NCBI GenBank assembly: GCA_026706395.1
Contig: JAPOYU010000067.1
Coordinates: forward strand, 1-27,075
Length of the DNA: 27,075 nt
Reading direction: 5' to 3'
Source of the DNA: Chloroflexota bacterium
GTDB lineage: Bacteria > Chloroflexota > Anaerolineae > Aggregatilineales > Phototrophicaceae
Shown here in pieces: positions 1 through 7,536 of this stretch (position 1 is the stretch's first letter; every line of letters begins with the position of its first letter). The notes below the pieces were generated by a model. The model did not search any database. It saw only the letters and a list, made by a program, of their open reading frames with translations, and had not been told where the DNA came from. The translations under genes and the position numbers were made by a program.

Positions 1-680
1 GCCATCAGGGCTGCGCCACCTTCAGACATGACCGTGCGCACATCGGCGAAATCCAGATTGATCAGTCCGGGCACGGTGATCAATTCGGAGATGCCCTGGA
101 TGCCTTGCCGCAGCACATCATCAGCGAGTGAGAAGGCCTGCTGCAAGGTGGAGCGCTTGTCGGCCATCTGCAACAGTCGATCGTTCGGGATGACGATCAG
201 CGTATCTACTTGGCTTTTTAGAGCCTCGATGCCGGTCTTGGCCAGTTGGGCCCGACGGGTGCCTTCAAAGGTGAAAGGTCGGGTGACGACGCCGATGGTC
301 AATGCGCCGAGCTCTTTGGCGATCTGCGCGATGACGGGCGACGCGCCGGTGCCGGTACCGCCTCCCATACCACAAGCTACGAAAACCATATCCGAGCCGC
401 GAAGGACTTCGAGCAAGTCTTCGGAGCTTTCTTCCGCAGCTTTCCGTCCGATCTCAGGATTGCCGCCGGCGCCAAGGCCGCGCGTCAGTTTATCGCCGAT
501 ACGCACGCGCGTCTTAGCCTTGGATAGCATAAGCGCCTGATTATCGGTGTTGACCGCGATAAACTCAACGCCACCCAAGCCTTCGTTGATCATGCGATTG
601 ACGGCGTTTCCACCTCCTCCGCCAACCCCAACGACTTTAATCTGGGCGAAGTTTTCCCCGGTAATTAGATCATTGACCAT
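1..680 (-). CDS. ftsZ: Cell division protein FtsZ (N-terminal part, cut by window edge)
   Basis: Tubulin-like GTPase that polymerises into the Z-ring and recruits the divisome. The first 226 codons are visible; the C-terminal part lies beyond base 1. Translation from the ATG at 680 begins [20 protein letters not shown]. It contains the nucleotide-binding glycine cluster at residues 18-25, the tubulin signature GGGTGTGAS at about 107-114, and the T7-loop catalytic motif NLDFAD at about 208-213 that completes the neighbour's GTPase site. A Shine-Dalgarno-like GAGGG precedes the ATG by about 9 bases. It is the last gene of the dcw run seen here, about 130 bases after ftsA, with a possible promoter of its own in that gap. 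Nothing unusual is visible in the GTPase core. Confidence 0.97.
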   Translation of the reverse strand, partial: MVNDLITGENFAQIKVVGVGGGGGNAVNRMINEGLGGVEFIAVNTDNQALMLSKAKTRVRIGDKLTRGLGAGGNPEIGRKAAEESSEDLLEVLRGSDMVFVACGMGGGTGTGASPVIAQIAKELGALTIGVVTRPFTFEGTRRAQLAKTGIEALKSQVDTLIVIPNDRLLQMADKRSTLQQAFSLADDVLRQGIQGISELITVPGLINLDFADVRTVMSEGGAALM

Positions 681-738
681 AATGACTACCCTCGTGAATC
701 AGCGAGTTGCTGTGCGCATACCGCAAGTTTCTGCAATC

Positions 739-767
739 ATTGTACGCAGATTCCAAACCACCGCAAA
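739..767 (-). promoter_or_regulatory. Possible ftsZ promoter
   Basis: The 131-base gap between ftsA and ftsZ contains, on the minus strand, a TACAAT hexamer at 739-744. A weak TTTGCG-type -35 lies 17 bases upstream (762-767). Transcription would start near 732, leaving a leader of about 50 bases before the ftsZ ATG. The -10 is good and the -35 is poor, so this is a candidate only. A dedicated ftsZ promoter is common in dcw clusters. Confidence 0.3.
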
Positions 768-811
768 TCAAATAAGAGGCAAAAATTTGCATTAACTTGT
801 CTAAATTATCG

Positions 812-2047
812 CTACTCGTCTTGTGGCAGAAAGCGCCGCAAGAAATCATTCATCCGGCGTCCCCAATTGCTGACCGGCAAGCCCATATTACTTACCAGCT
901 CCGGCTCCGTCACAGAATCCATTTCCAGCCCAAGCCGCAGCAAGCCGACGCTCGTGCTGTAGGATGGGTTCTTCAATGTATCGGCGATGCCGGCGATCCG
1001 CTCCGGATGAGCCAGGCGGACGGGGAGATTGATAATGCGAGAGGCAAGGTCCCGGTAGCCCGGCAACTGAGAACTGCCGCCTGTGATCACGGCGCCGGCG
1101 CGCAACAGCCCGGCATATCCGGATCGTTTGATTTCCTTCTCCACCAGCTCGAAGATCTCTTCGAAGCGCGCTTCAATAACCATAGCCAAGTCTCGACGCG
1201 AAACCGGCAGAATTTCACCACCGAAAGGCTCAACCGGGAATACTTCGGATTCACTGACGGCGTTCATGTCGGCATGACCGCGCTGAATCTTGACCTGTTC
1301 CGCCAAGCCGAAGGGGACGCGCATCCAGTAAGTGATGTCTTGCGTGACGTGGTTGCCACCGACCGGGATGATCGCTGTATGCCAGACTGTGCCGTCAATG
1401 AATATGGCGAGATCTGTAGTGCCGCCGCCGATGTCGATGACCACCGCGCCCATCTCCCGTTCATGGTCGGTGAGTACGGCATCGCCCGCCGCCAGCGGAT
1501 TGAGAATAAAGCGATCAACCAAGACACCGGCCGATTCCACCGCGTCTTCCAGATTCGCCAGGCTGGTCGTCGAGGCGGTGATGATATGCGCGTCGACTTC
1601 CAGGCGGAAACAGTGCATGCCTATGGGGCTGCGGATGCCATCCTGGCTGTCGAGAGTGTAGCTGCGCGGGACGACGTGCAGGATCTCGCGATTATGGGGT
1701 ATGGCGATGTTGCGCGCCACGCTCATGGCTTTTTCCAGGTCCTCGGCTTGTACGCTCCGCGAGCCGACGATAGTTGCGAGCCCGCGGCTGGTCAGTGACG
1801 ATATGTGGCTGCCGGCGACGCTGACAAACGCGCGATTTATATCATAGCCGCTCGACTTCTCCGCCTTGCGGATCGACTTCGCAATGGCCGAAGACAATGC
1901 GCCGACGTCATTAACAACGCCTTTCTTCATGCCGTCGCTGGGTTCGATGCCCAAGCCGACGACATAGACGTCCTCCGGGCGCACCTCGCCTACGATGGTG
2001 CAAATCTTATGCGTACCGACGTCCAGTCCAACTACCAAGTCGCCCAT
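812..2047 (-). CDS. ftsA: Cell division protein FtsA
   Basis: Actin-like ATPase that anchors FtsZ filaments to the membrane and signals to the later divisome. It is 411 residues, normal for the family. Visible motifs are phosphate-1 VGLDVGTHKI (about 6-15), the 1C subdomain around residues 85-160, phosphate-2 VVIDIGGGTTDLA near the middle, and the adenosine motif GAVITGGSSQLPG (about 320-332). The C-terminus ends in a basic amphipathic helix, WGRRMNDFLRRFLPQ, the expected membrane-targeting sequence. The ATG at 2047 follows the ftsQ stop by 6 bases, indicating an operon. No degeneration was seen. Confidence 0.97.
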   Translation of the reverse strand: MGDLVVGLDVGTHKICTIVGEVRPEDVYVVGLGIEPSDGMKKGVVNDVGALSSAIAKSIRKAEKSSGYDINRAFVSVAGSHISSLTSRGLATIVGSRSVQAEDLEKAMSVARNIAIPHNREILHVVPRSYTLDSQDGIRSPIGMHCFRLEVDAHIITASTTSLANLEDAVESAGVLVDRFILNPLAAGDAVLTDHEREMGAVVIDIGGGTTDLAIFIDGTVWHTAIIPVGGNHVTQDITYWMRVPFGLAEQVKIQRGHADMNAVSESEVFPVEPFGGEILPVSRRDLAMVIEARFEEIFELVEKEIKRSGYAGLLRAGAVITGGSSQLPGYRDLASRIINLPVRLAHPERIAGIADTLKNPSYSTSVGLLRLGLEMDSVTEPELVSNMGLPVSNWGRRMNDFLRRFLPQDE

Positions 2048-2053
2048 GCGGTT

Positions 2054-2887
2054 CTAAAGCCCCCATAAAAGTCGGTAGAACGGTGCATCGGGATTCGCTA
2101 TATTCAGTTCGGCAACGTCAATTGCGCGACTGTTTAAATTCTCCACCAGCACATCGTAGATTTTGATTTTTTCGTCCATGACCTCGGCCGAGTCTGTTCC
2201 CATCCAGACTTGCCAACCCTGTTCGTTTGTCCAGCCCAAGCCGTGAATAGGGTGGATGTCAAGGTGATCGCCTTCCGGCAGAACTTCCTGCAGCCGCAGC
2301 GCGCCCAGCACCATATCCTTGTTAAAGTCTTCCGCGTTGAGTGTCGGCCCGTCGGTGCCGTCATTCACCAGATTCACATGAAGCAGGCCCGGCATCTCGG
2401 CGCGAGCAGGCATGACACGCCCCTGGAAGTCGATCCAGGTCTCATCGCCGGCATCGGACCATAGGAGAGCGGGCTGACGTTCCTGTACGTGAAGCGTTAC
2501 CAAATCGGGCGGCCAGCCGACCTCAACCGTGATATCCGCGACGGAAGACGAGCGAAGCACGTTCTCCCGAATTTCGTCCGGGTCCAGCCAAAACATGTGG
2601 TAATCCGCCAATTCCGAGTAGGCGAATACCTCTTCACGGGGAATGAACGTGTTGCCGCGCACTTGTATCGCTCTCACGTAAAAGACATCGCTGGTGAAAA
2701 ACGCCAGCAGGGTCAATCCAAATAGCACAAAAAGAACGGCGCTGGCGAGCCTCCAACGAGAAAATGCCTGCCGTCGTTCTCGTCGCGCAGTCGCCGAGTG
2801 CTTGGGTACGGTACCCGGCGCTGTCCGATGCAAAACGCCAGCTGCGCGGTCGGGTTGACGCCGGTGCGCTTGGACATGACTCGCCAC
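2054..2887 (-). CDS. ftsQ: Cell division protein FtsQ/DivIB
   Basis: Bitopic divisome protein that bridges early and late division proteins through FtsL/FtsB-type partners. It is about 277 residues. It has a basic cytoplasmic N-terminus (ARRERRQ at about 34-40), one membrane segment at about 47-66, then a POTRA domain beginning VRAIQVRGN at 71 and a FtsQ/DivIB beta domain with LHVQERQPALLW. The only in-frame start between the upstream TAG and the membrane segment is GTG at 2887. The ATG at 2877 is out of frame and opens a reading frame without FtsQ features. It lies 101 bases after murB, with a possible promoter in the gap, and 6 bases before ftsA. Confidence 0.92.
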   Translation of the reverse strand: MASHVQAHRRQPDRAAGVLHRTAPGTVPKHSATARRERRQAFSRWRLASAVLFVLFGLTLLAFFTSDVFYVRAIQVRGNTFIPREEVFAYSELADYHMFWLDPDEIRENVLRSSSVADITVEVGWPPDLVTLHVQERQPALLWSDAGDETWIDFQGRVMPARAEMPGLLHVNLVNDGTDGPTLNAEDFNKDMVLGALRLQEVLPEGDHLDIHPIHGLGWTNEQGWQVWMGTDSAEVMDEKIKIYDVLVENLNSRAIDVAELNIANPDAPFYRLLWGL

Positions 2888-2926
2888 GTATGGTCGTCCA
2901 CCAGTATTTGGATGAAGCCTCCAGCC

Positions 2927-2955
2927 GATATGGCATTCAGTGTACTATCGGTCAA
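2927..2955 (-). promoter_or_regulatory. Possible ftsQAZ internal promoter
   Basis: In the 101-base gap between murB and ftsQ the minus strand has TTGACC at 2950-2955, a 17-base spacer, and CATATC at 2927-2932. The -35 matches consensus at 5 of 6 positions and the -10 at 3 of 6. Predicted transcription would begin about 20 bases before the GTG of ftsQ. It is plausible as a separate promoter for ftsQ-ftsA-ftsZ. Confidence 0.33.
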
Positions 2956-2988
2956 AACACGGCGCAAACCGCATCAGGCGTAAATCCG

Positions 2989-3903
2989 CTACCATTCTCC
3001 GAGGATCTGAATCTCCAATTCCAGCGCGACATCAAACCGTTCCTTGACGCGCTTGCGAACCAGTTTAATGAGGGCCAGATAGTCGCGGGCGCTGGCGTCA
3101 GCGCTGAGGTTGATCAGGAAATTAGCATGAACGGGCGACACCTGCACGGCGCCAAGGCTAAGGCCCTTTAGGCCCGCCGCCTCGATCAAGCGGCCCGCAT
3201 AGTCGCCCGGCGGGTTCTTGAATATGCTGCCGAGGCTGGCGCCCGGCGGCTGTGTGTTTCGGCGGTAGTCGTTGTTGTCTTCCATGCGTCGTTGAATCGA
3301 CTCGGGTTCTTCACGTTCAAAGCTGAACTCGGCGCGCATCACGAAGAACCGACGGTCGCTGCGAACCTTGAGCCTGGAGTAACGGTAGCCGTATCGCATG
3401 TCCTTCGCTTCAATCCAGCGTTCTCCGCTGCCCGCTTCGTAGATCAGCACTCGACGCAACGAGCCGGCGATATCGCTGGCATGCGCCCCGGCGTTGTTGA
3501 CCAAGGCGCCGCCTATTGTGCCCGGCACCGCGATAGCCCATTCCATGCCGCTCAACGCATGCTCGTAGCAATAACGCGTGAGGCGAATCAAGTTCGTGCC
3601 GGTGCAAGCCGTGACTACTGCCGTATTCCCCCTATCCTCATGGTGAATTTGCGTCGCCCGGTTGACGATGGCCAAGCCGCGGATGCCGGCATCGGATATG
3701 AGAATGTTCGCGCCGCCGCCGATTATGGTCACGGGTATCGGGCGCTGCCAGGCTTGATCGAGCAGCGGAATCAGGTCGCTGTAGCTAGGATCTTTGGCGA
3801 TGTAAAGATAATCCGCTGGGCCGCCAAGCCGAGCAGCGGTAAAACGAGCCAGTGACTGCTGGCGCGGCAGATCGTCGATCGAGATAAGCCGACCCGTGCT
3901 CAA
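2989..3903 (-). CDS. murB: UDP-N-acetylenolpyruvoylglucosamine reductase MurB (type II)
   Basis: FAD enzyme that reduces UDP-GlcNAc-enolpyruvate to UDP-MurNAc with NADPH, in the cytoplasm. At 304 residues it is the short type II form. FAD-binding loop IGGGANILISDAG is at 61-73 and VPGTIGGALVNNAGA at 127-141. Expected catalytic residues are present: Arg174 in YGYRYSRLK, Ser226 in GASLGSIFKNP, and a Glu near 297 in LELEIQILG. The start is TTG at 3903, two bases after the murC stop, so it is probably translated by coupling; no in-frame ATG lies nearby. MurB next to MurC is a usual arrangement in Chloroflexota and Gram-positive bacteria. Confidence 0.96.
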   Translation of the reverse strand: MSTGRLISIDDLPRQQSLARFTAARLGGPADYLYIAKDPSYSDLIPLLDQAWQRPIPVTIIGGGANILISDAGIRGLAIVNRATQIHHEDRGNTAVVTACTGTNLIRLTRYCYEHALSGMEWAIAVPGTIGGALVNNAGAHASDIAGSLRRVLIYEAGSGERWIEAKDMRYGYRYSRLKVRSDRRFFVMRAEFSFEREEPESIQRRMEDNNDYRRNTQPPGASLGSIFKNPPGDYAGRLIEAAGLKGLSLGAVQVSPVHANFLINLSADASARDYLALIKLVRKRVKERFDVALELEIQILGEW

Positions 3904-3905
3904 AT

Positions 3906-5297
3906 CTACTTTGCCTCGTCGTTGAGATACATGTCTGCGATACGATTCGCATCGCCCGCGCTGAAGATGAGCACGACCGCGGGAGCGCCAGCAAATTGCC
4001 GCAGAATTGCCACCGCATTGTCATAATCTGGCGTGAATGTGGCGTCAAATTGGCGCTTCATTTCCGCGACCAGCGCCTCGCTGGAAACGCCATCCAGCGG
4101 CTCTTCTCGGGCGGCATAAATGGGAGTGACGAGGACGCGATCGGCTTCGCGAAAAGCCGCGATGAATTCTGACCAGAACTGCCGCACGCGGCTAAAGGTA
4201 TGCGGCTGCCAAATCGCCCAAATCTGGTGACGCGGATAACGCAAACGCGCCGCCTGAATGTTGACTTCAATTTCGGTAGGGTGGTGCGCGTAGTCATCGA
4301 CCACGATTACGCCGTCGCGTAGGCCGCGGATTTCAAAGCGGCGTTCAGTGGCTATGAAGCTGGCCAGGGCTTTGGCGCTTCGGTCGAATCGGACGCCGCG
4401 TTCATGCGCCACTGCCAGCGCCGCCAGCGCATTCTGTACGTTATGCCGGCCTGGCGCGCTGATGCTCACGCTTCCTTGCGCGTCGCCGCGCCGCAGGACT
4501 GTGAAAGTCGTCGCCTCTTTGTCGAAATGCAAGTCCGTCGCTCGCCAGTCAGCATCTTTGCTCCGGATGGCGTAGGTCTGTACTCGAGAGCCCGCGCTGC
4601 GATGCTTGTCAGCTAGCATCAGCGCGGCCTCATCATCGGCGCAGGCGACCAGCAATCCGCCGGGTGCGATCGAAGCGACAAATCTCTCAAAGGCGGCGTT
4701 CATGTCGGCCGGCGTCGGGAAGAAATCGGGATGATCATGTTCCAGCGTGGTGACCACCGCCAGATCAGGCGATAAGCCGTGGAACATGTTGTCATATTCG
4801 TCCGCTTCGATGACAAAGGACTTGCCGCCGCCAACTCCGGCATTTCTGCCCGAATTGCCCATCGTGCCGCCGACGATGAAGCTGGGGTCTTTGCCGGCGC
4901 TCTGCAGTATATGGATGATCATGGACGTGGTCGTCGTCTTGCCATGCGTGCCGGCCACGGCGATCCTGTCGAAAGCTTGCAACAGCGCCGGCATGAACTC
5001 CCGCCGGCGATATACCGGTATCCCTAACTGCCGCGCCGCCTTCAGCTCCACGTGATCGTCGTCCACAGCGGAGCTCGCTAATACCAACTCGGCGGATGCA
5101 ACGTAGCTCGCGTCGTGGCCGCTAAAGATTTGCGCGCCGCCCTCCGCTAATGCCGCCGTCACTTTAGTTGCCGTCATATCGGAGCCGCTGACAATGCAGC
5201 CCCGTTCCAGCAAGATACGGGCGATGGCAGACAGGCCGGCGCCCCCGATGCCGACCAGGTGTATTTTCGTGCCCGTTTGCAGCTGCGGTATCCGCAC
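3906..5297 (-). CDS. murC: UDP-N-acetylmuramate--L-alanine ligase MurC
   Basis: ATP-dependent ligase that adds L-Ala to UDP-MurNAc, the first Mur ligase step. It is 463 residues with the three standard domains. The N-terminal UMN-binding Rossmann region has HLVGIGGAGLSAIA at 13-26. The ATP P-loop GTHGKTTTTSMI starts at 116. The central EADEYD and LEHDHPDFFPT segments carry metal-binding residues, and a C-terminal Mur ligase domain begins around RFEIRGLRDGV with DDYAHHPTE. The start is GTG at 5297 with a strong Shine-Dalgarno GAGGAAA about 6 bases upstream, which supports it. It follows the tandem CvpA-like genes and is two bases ahead of murB. Confidence 0.97.
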   Translation of the reverse strand: MRIPQLQTGTKIHLVGIGGAGLSAIARILLERGCIVSGSDMTATKVTAALAEGGAQIFSGHDASYVASAELVLASSAVDDDHVELKAARQLGIPVYRRREFMPALLQAFDRIAVAGTHGKTTTTSMIIHILQSAGKDPSFIVGGTMGNSGRNAGVGGGKSFVIEADEYDNMFHGLSPDLAVVTTLEHDHPDFFPTPADMNAAFERFVASIAPGGLLVACADDEAALMLADKHRSAGSRVQTYAIRSKDADWRATDLHFDKEATTFTVLRRGDAQGSVSISAPGRHNVQNALAALAVAHERGVRFDRSAKALASFIATERRFEIRGLRDGVIVVDDYAHHPTEIEVNIQAARLRYPRHQIWAIWQPHTFSRVRQFWSEFIAAFREADRVLVTPIYAAREEPLDGVSSEALVAEMKRQFDATFTPDYDNAVAILRQFAGAPAVVLIFSAGDANRIADMYLNDEAK

Positions 5298-5332
5298 GGC
5301 TTTTCCTCACAGCGCCAAATCGCAATATGTGA

Positions 5333-5872
5333 TCAGGTGACCAATATGACGACCGCCAGAATCACCAACACTGCCAATGCAAGCAGCGCGCCATTCCCGG
5401 CCAGGCCGCCCCCGAGCAAGACAACTGGCATGACGCCAAGACTTTGAAAACTGGCGGATGGCTCTGCCGGCGCTGATACCAGCCAAGCGAACGGGTATCG
5501 ATTTACATCGAGAAAGTACCAGATCGAGCCAGCGATCATGTAGCCGTTGAAGAAGCCCGCCAGCGCGCCGAAGAACGCGCTTCTTTTCCCGCGCGCTGTG
5601 TTATCAGGCTGGAAAGCCATACGACTCCGATAGGCCGTCACAACAACACCCAGGTAAAATACAGTCTGCAGCAGGAAGGTCAGCTCGTTGGTCAACAAGA
5701 GATACAGGCTGCCGCGCAGCAGATTGTCAAACTGCAGGATAGCGAAGAACCCCAGAATAACGCCGGCGGCGGCAGTGATTTCGCCCCGCCAGCCGCGCAC
5801 TGCGCCAGCCAGGGCAAAGAATAAGGCCGTCGCCCACATCATCGAGACCAGACTGATCATTGCGCCACCCAT
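5333..5872 (-). CDS. CvpA-like integral membrane protein, copy 2 of a tandem pair
   Basis: Small polytopic membrane protein of 179 residues with about five hydrophobic segments (about 6-26, 31-47, 63-81, 99-121, 146-178). The pattern RGWRGEITAAAGVILGFFA at 26-44 resembles the start of CvpA (colicin V production) family proteins. It is clearly a paralogue of the gene immediately upstream: both share QFD-x2-LR, FL-x-QT, and NGY-x3-GS-x-WYF-x3-N-x-YP-x-A-x5-APAE at 109-137. The start is ATG at 5872, 10 bases after the upstream gene, with ATG at 5860 as an alternative. The gene lies between murG and murC, an unusual position. No catalytic motif is visible, and its function is unknown. Confidence 0.85.
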   Translation of the reverse strand: MGGAMISLVSMMWATALFFALAGAVRGWRGEITAAAGVILGFFAILQFDNLLRGSLYLLLTNELTFLLQTVFYLGVVVTAYRSRMAFQPDNTARGKRSAFFGALAGFFNGYMIAGSIWYFLDVNRYPFAWLVSAPAEPSASFQSLGVMPVVLLGGGLAGNGALLALAVLVILAVVILVT

Positions 5873-5882
5873 CCTGTCCAGT

Positions 5883-6431
5883 TCATATGAGTATCAGGAC
5901 GACAATAAACAGGATAACTACGAGCAGCGACAAAAGATCACCCGATGTGCCCGGACCGTTGGCGAGGACGAAGAGTGGCAGGTTGTTCACCGTGCTCAAG
6001 CTGAGGGATGCCTCCGCCGGCGCCTCAATATACGGCGCGAGCGGATATTCATTGATGTGCATGAAATACCAGAGCGAACCACTAACCAGATAGCCGTTGA
6101 GCGCGCCGACGATTCCACCGAGGACCTTTGATTGCAGGGCGTCTCTGCCGCTGTCTTCAACGTCGGCGTATTCGTTTCGGCTCATCAGCGCTCGCGTCTG
6201 ATAGGCGAAGAATGTGATCAGCAACAGTATCCCGGTTTGAACCAGAAACTTGTTCTGGGCGGAAAAACTGGCCAGCAATTGCTCGCGCAGAGCCGTGTCG
6301 AACTGATGCAGCGCAAACAGGCCCAGCGTAATGCCCGCCATCGCAATGATCTCTTTGGACCAGCCGCGTGTCAAACCGATCGCCGCGAATCCCGCGACTG
6401 AGAGCCACATCAACGTTGCCAGCTCCAACAT
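5883..6431 (-). CDS. CvpA-like integral membrane protein, copy 1 of a tandem pair
   Basis: Membrane protein of 182 residues. The chosen start is the ATG at 6431, directly after the murG TGA (6433-6435) and preceded by a GGCGGAAG Shine-Dalgarno sequence; the open frame continues to 6482 but that part lies inside murG. Hydrophobic segments are at about 3-21, 26-42, 62-77, 101-123 and 166-182. TRGWSKEIIAMAGITLGLFA (21-40) matches the opening of the CvpA family. Residues 112-140 carry the NGY...GS.WYF...YP...APAE block shared with its neighbour. The pair looks like a gene duplication followed by divergence. Its placement in the dcw operon suggests an envelope or division role, but that is inference. 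Confidence 0.85.
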   Translation of the reverse strand: MLELATLMWLSVAGFAAIGLTRGWSKEIIAMAGITLGLFALHQFDTALREQLLASFSAQNKFLVQTGILLLITFFAYQTRALMSRNEYADVEDSGRDALQSKVLGGIVGALNGYLVSGSLWYFMHINEYPLAPYIEAPAEASLSLSTVNNLPLFVLANGPGTSGDLLSLLVVILFIVVLILI

Positions 6432-6432
6432 A

Positions 6433-7536
6433 TCAGCTTCCGCCGATTTCCAGCAGCAGGCGCGCAAGACGCCCGGCGCCATCCGGATTCGCCAGAGATT
6501 TCGCCTTGGCGCGCATGCTGCTCAAGCGCGTTTCATGGGTGAGCAGACCGCGGATGGTCGCGTACAGTTGCTCCCCCATGTCCTCGTCATTCAATCTAAT
6601 CGCGGCGCCGTGCTCGGCGAGGTAGTCGGCATTGACCTTCTGATAGCGCCAGGCGTAAGGGTAGGGCACAAGAATGGCGGGCAAGCCGAATATCGGCAGT
6701 TCCGCCAATGTGCTTGCGCCGGCGCGGCAAAGGGCCAAGTCGGCCGCTGCAAAGGCCAAACCCATCTCATCATGAAGATAGGCGAAGGCGTGATAATCAG
6801 GGTGCTCGCGCAATTGGTCGACTCGCTTAAGATTCGCCTCCCAATCGAATTCGCCGGTGATATGGATAATCTGCAAGCCCATTTCGAGCAATCCCGGCAG
6901 GTTATCGGCCAGCGCCATATTGATGTTGCGCGCGCCGCGGCTGCCGCCGAAGACCAGCAATGTCCGTCGATCGGCCTCCAGGCGGAATCGCTCCTGAGCT
7001 GCTTTCCGATCGGTATTGAGGCGGTTCTGCTGTAAAGGGTAACCGGTCAACACCGTTTTGCCGGCGTCAAAGAAGCGAACGGACTGCTCAATGGTTATGG
7101 CGATTCTGTCGGCGAGGGGCTTCAATGCCTTAATCGTCAAACCAGGTTCGATATCCGGCAGGTAAATGACGATTGGTATACGAAAAAGACGTGCGCCGAG
7201 GGCCACCGGCAGGTTGGCCCAACCGCCGGTCAAGAGGATGACCTGCGGTCGAAGGCGAGCCAGTATGCCCAGCGATTGCAGGCAGCCCGCCGCTAGCTTC
7301 AGCAAGCTGATTGCTATTCGAATAGGATTGACGCCATGTAAAGGACCGGCGAAGACCTGCTCACGGCCGGCGAACGCGATGCCCGACTTTGCCACCAGAC
7401 TGTGCTCCATGCCGCCCACCGCGCCGACGAAATACAGTTGATGCGCCTCATCCTCTGCTTGGAGCAGCGCTTGCGCGGTTGCCAGCGCGGGATAGACGTG
7501 ACCGCCGGTTCCTCCAGCTCCGATCAAAATTCGCAA
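6433..7536 (-). CDS. murG: MurG, lipid I to lipid II N-acetylglucosaminyltransferase
   Basis: Peripheral membrane GT-B (GT28) enzyme that transfers GlcNAc from UDP-GlcNAc to lipid I. From the TTG at 7536 it is 367 residues, normal length. The N-terminal loop GAGGTGGHVYPAL is at 6-18. The second glycine motif is LTGGWANLPVALGA. The C-domain has VFGGSRGARNIN and the UDP-GlcNAc site CRAGASTLAE followed by YQKVNADYL. The acceptor loop reads YLPDIEPGLTIKAL instead of the HEQN-type loop of E. coli, which I associate with Chloroflexota. TTG 7536 is favoured because GGAGAAG lies 6 bases upstream and the protein then starts MRILIGAGG. This start lies inside ftsW, giving an 89-base overlap. Confidence 0.95.
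   Translation of the reverse strand: MRILIGAGGTGGHVYPALATAQALLQAEDEAHQLYFVGAVGGMEHSLVAKSGIAFAGREQVFAGPLHGVNPIRIAISLLKLAAGCLQSLGILARLRPQVILLTGGWANLPVALGARLFRIPIVIYLPDIEPGLTIKALKPLADRIAITIEQSVRFFDAGKTVLTGYPLQQNRLNTDRKAAQERFRLEADRRTLLVFGGSRGARNINMALADNLPGLLEMGLQIIHITGEFDWEANLKRVDQLREHPDYHAFAYLHDEMGLAFAAADLALCRAGASTLAELPIFGLPAILVPYPYAWRYQKVNADYLAEHGAAIRLNDEDMGEQLYATIRGLLTHETRLSSMRAKAKSLANPDGAGRLARLLLEIGGS

Noticed and set aside
797..1798. 333-codon open frame on the plus strand
   Set aside because: It lies antisense to ftsA, which carries all FtsA motifs; the translation is His/Arg/Gln-rich and featureless.
2713..2967. Alternative frame at the start of ftsQ beginning from ATGs at 2967 or 2877
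   Set aside because: It overlaps the ftsQ N-terminus in another frame and lacks an FtsQ membrane segment; the GTG 2887 frame runs cleanly into the POTRA domain.
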